The translations under genes and the position numbers were made by a program. Under the pieces are notes generated by a model. That model was not told the DNA's origin. It was given only the letters and a program-made list of their open reading frames with translations, and did not search any database. A stretch of 64,000 bases of DNA, taken from assembly GCA_009691725.1 (NCBI GenBank), contig SIAP01000002.1:62001-126000 (forward strand), written 5' to 3'. This document shows positions 62,707 to 64,000 of this stretch, one piece after another; positions within the stretch are counted from its first letter, which is position 1, and each line of letters starts with the position of its first letter. This DNA comes from Phycisphaerales bacterium (GTDB taxonomy: Bacteria > Planctomycetota > Phycisphaerae > Phycisphaerales > SM1A02).

Positions 62707-64000
62707 ATGGCGAGTCGAGTGTGGATCCTGCTGTGGATGATTTTCGGATGGACTTCGACGACGCACGCCCACGGTGCGATCCCCAACTCGATCCCCAACT
62801 CGATTCAAGATTCGATGCAAGACTCCGCGTCCGTGGTTCAGGTGCAGGTGATCGCACCGCAGGAATCCTTCGCCCCGGGTGCCGAACTCCCCATCGCCAT
62901 TGTGCTCAATATCAAGGCGGGCTGGCACATCTGGACGAATGACCGAGAACGCCCAGACGACATTGCGCTCTTCGACGGAGCAGTGTTGACTTCGGTCAGC
63001 ATGAGGGGTGGAGGCGGGGTTGTCAGACCGGCGCGCGCGGATGGTTCGGGGTGGATGACAGATGACCGAGACGATTCATTCGCCCCCATCTTGGCACAGT
63101 GGCCGCCGTTTCACGCGGTCAGCGCAGATGTGGGAGAGGGCGCACAGAAATACGCTGTATTCGATGGACAATCGGTGGTATTCGTCCCGCTCTCGATCGC
63201 GCGGGACGCACCAACCGGATCCAGAACCATCTCGTTTCGACTCGAATTGCAGGCCTGCACTGCAACGACCTGCGTTGCGCCGGCGATGATCGATGTCACG
63301 ATTCCCATCAACATCGCCGTGGGAGGCGTCGACGGACCTCCAAATCCGCTCTTCAATTCGTTCGATTCGACGATTCTTGCCGAGATTCACGGCGGCGAAC
63401 CGCTGCCGACCACGATTGCATTTGACTTCTTCGACTTTCACTTTTCCATCGACCCGCAGGGAAGCGGGTTTCTTGTACTCCTTGTCATCTCCGCACTCGG
63501 TGGCTTGCTGCTCAATTTCACACCGTGCGTGTTGCCGGTCATCCCACTGAAGATCATGGGACTCGCGAGGTCCGCAGGGAATCGACGCCGCTGCGTTGTG
63601 CTCGGCATCGCGCTCTCGTGTGGCGTGGTGGCCTTTTGGATCGCACTTGGAATTGCAGTGGCACTCGTCGCTGGCTTCACCAGTTCGAGCCAGCTCTTTC
63701 AGTACCCGCTCTTCACCATCGGTGTCGGCGCGATCATCGCAATCATGGCTGTTGGAATGTGCGGGTTCTTTTCTATCCCGCTCCCGCAGTCGATTGCGGG
63801 AATCGATTTCCGCCATGACACCATCGCAGGATCCACCGGATTTGGAGTCATGACCGCAGTGCTTTCGACTCCCTGCACTGCACCACTCATGGGCGCGGCT
63901 GCTGCATGGGCCGCAACGCAGTCGCCATGGATCGTGCTGGTCGTCTTCGGCACGATCGGTTTCGGAATGGCGCTCCCCTACTTGTTTCTAAGCGCATTCC
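62707..64000 (+). CDS. dsbD: DsbD/ScsB-type thiol:disulfide interchange protein, N-terminal part
   Basis: Open from ATG at 62707 to the right edge, 431 codons without a stop, so the gene is incomplete. It has a signal peptide (about 1-23) and a periplasmic DsbD-alpha-like domain with QACTATTCVAP (Cys184, Cys189). A linker and then the polytopic cytochrome-c-biogenesis/DsbD membrane domain follow, with the active cysteines Cys274 (NFTPCVLPVIPLK) and Cys390 (STPCTAPLMGAA). It passes electrons from cytoplasmic thioredoxin to periplasmic thiols. The C-terminal thioredoxin domain would lie beyond the window. It probably supports cytochrome c maturation, in line with the haem-motif proteins at 11961 and 32102. 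It is divergent from nusA. Confidence 0.9.
   Translation, partial: MASRVWILLWMIFGWTSTTHAHGAIPNSIPNSIQDSMQDSASVVQVQVIAPQESFAPGAELPIAIVLNIKAGWHIWTNDRERPDDIALFDGAVLTSVSMRGGGGVVRPARADGSGWMTDDRDDSFAPILAQWPPFHAVSADVGEGAQKYAVFDGQSVVFVPLSIARDAPTGSRTISFRLELQACTATTCVAPAMIDVTIPINIAVGGVDGPPNPLFNSFDSTILAEIHGGEPLPTTIAFDFFDFHFSIDPQGSGFLVLLVISALGGLLLNFTPCVLPVIPLKIMGLARSAGNRRRCVVLGIALSCGVVAFWIALGIAVALVAGFTSSSQLFQYPLFTIGVGAIIAIMAVGMCGFFSIPLPQSIAGIDFRHDTIAGSTGFGVMTAVLSTPCTAPLMGAAAAWAATQSPWIVLVVFGTIGFGMALPYLFLSAF

Noticed and set aside
63076-63816. 246-codon minus-strand frame under the dsbD-type gene
   Set aside because: The plus-strand frame has a signal peptide and all DsbD cysteine motifs and stays open to the edge.

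Overview
The window is a compact, GC-rich bacterial chromosome segment with 45 protein genes, about half on each strand. Most gaps are under 100 bp and the only one above 300 bp is 62344-62706. I see no tRNA or rRNA gene, insertion sequence, phage gene or CRISPR array. The gene set points to Planctomycetota, perhaps a phycisphaera-like lineage: the HpnC/HpnD/HpnE squalene route, a short-form large NAD glutamate dehydrogenase, planctomycete-style cytochrome c proteins, an RNase HII-like protein with a DEAGYGP motif, and many 4-nt gene overlaps. This placement is an inference from gene content; no rRNA is present to confirm it.

Layout. 1-3793: the end of a class III aminotransferase and an RND/MMPL exporter, resembling the hopanoid-linked HpnO and HpnN. 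3771-6045 (minus): ribF-nrnA-HMA lipoprotein. 6094-10844: NAD-glutamate dehydrogenase coupled to a MuiA-like secreted protein. 10932-15570: a sugar isomerase-like enzyme, a possible CX4CH haem protein and a large lipoprotein. 15567-19984 (minus): hpnC-hpnD-hpnE-queG, divergent from ispH (20042), so isoprenoid supply and squalene synthesis lie side by side. 21176-28907: rlmN, a degenerate indolepyruvate oxidoreductase-like fusion, a HAD phosphatase, a membrane protein and rluD. 29007-35590: gpsA, a P1B-type ATPase with an altered CPG motif, a cytochrome c-domain protein, fbaB and an RNase HII-like protein. 35712-39063: fusA and ribD. 38991-44178 (minus): a GldA/GldFG-like ABC system with a DUF4340 protein. 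44223-48772: a GAF-receiver protein, prmC, a small unknown protein and a GT4 glycosyltransferase. 48899-55455: putA, comM, a TauE/SafE permease and a VTT-domain protein. 55571-62343 (minus): nusA-infB-rbfA-(endonuclease III-like)-yebC-lipoprotein. 62707-64000: the start of a dsbD-type gene.

Expression signals. Several genes have a -10-like hexamer (TACACT, TATACT, TATGAT) ending 10-11 nt before the start codon and no Shine-Dalgarno sequence, which suggests leaderless mRNAs. Translation-related genes (fusA, nusA, infB, fbaB) instead keep leaders with a Shine-Dalgarno sequence. Many operon junctions are ATGA/GTGA/TTGA overlaps. The only convincing intrinsic terminator I found lies inside the roughly 285-nt nusA leader, downstream of a good promoter (TTGAAA-N17-TACAAT) and next to two mutually exclusive hairpins. 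It looks like an uncharacterised attenuator controlling the whole nusA-infB-rbfA operon, and is the best candidate for something new here.

Other oddities are an endonuclease III-fold protein without its catalytic lysine or FeS cysteines in the translation operon, an indolepyruvate oxidoreductase-like fusion that has lost all recognisable cofactor motifs, and short tandem repeats whose unit length is a multiple of 3 inside genes but not between genes.
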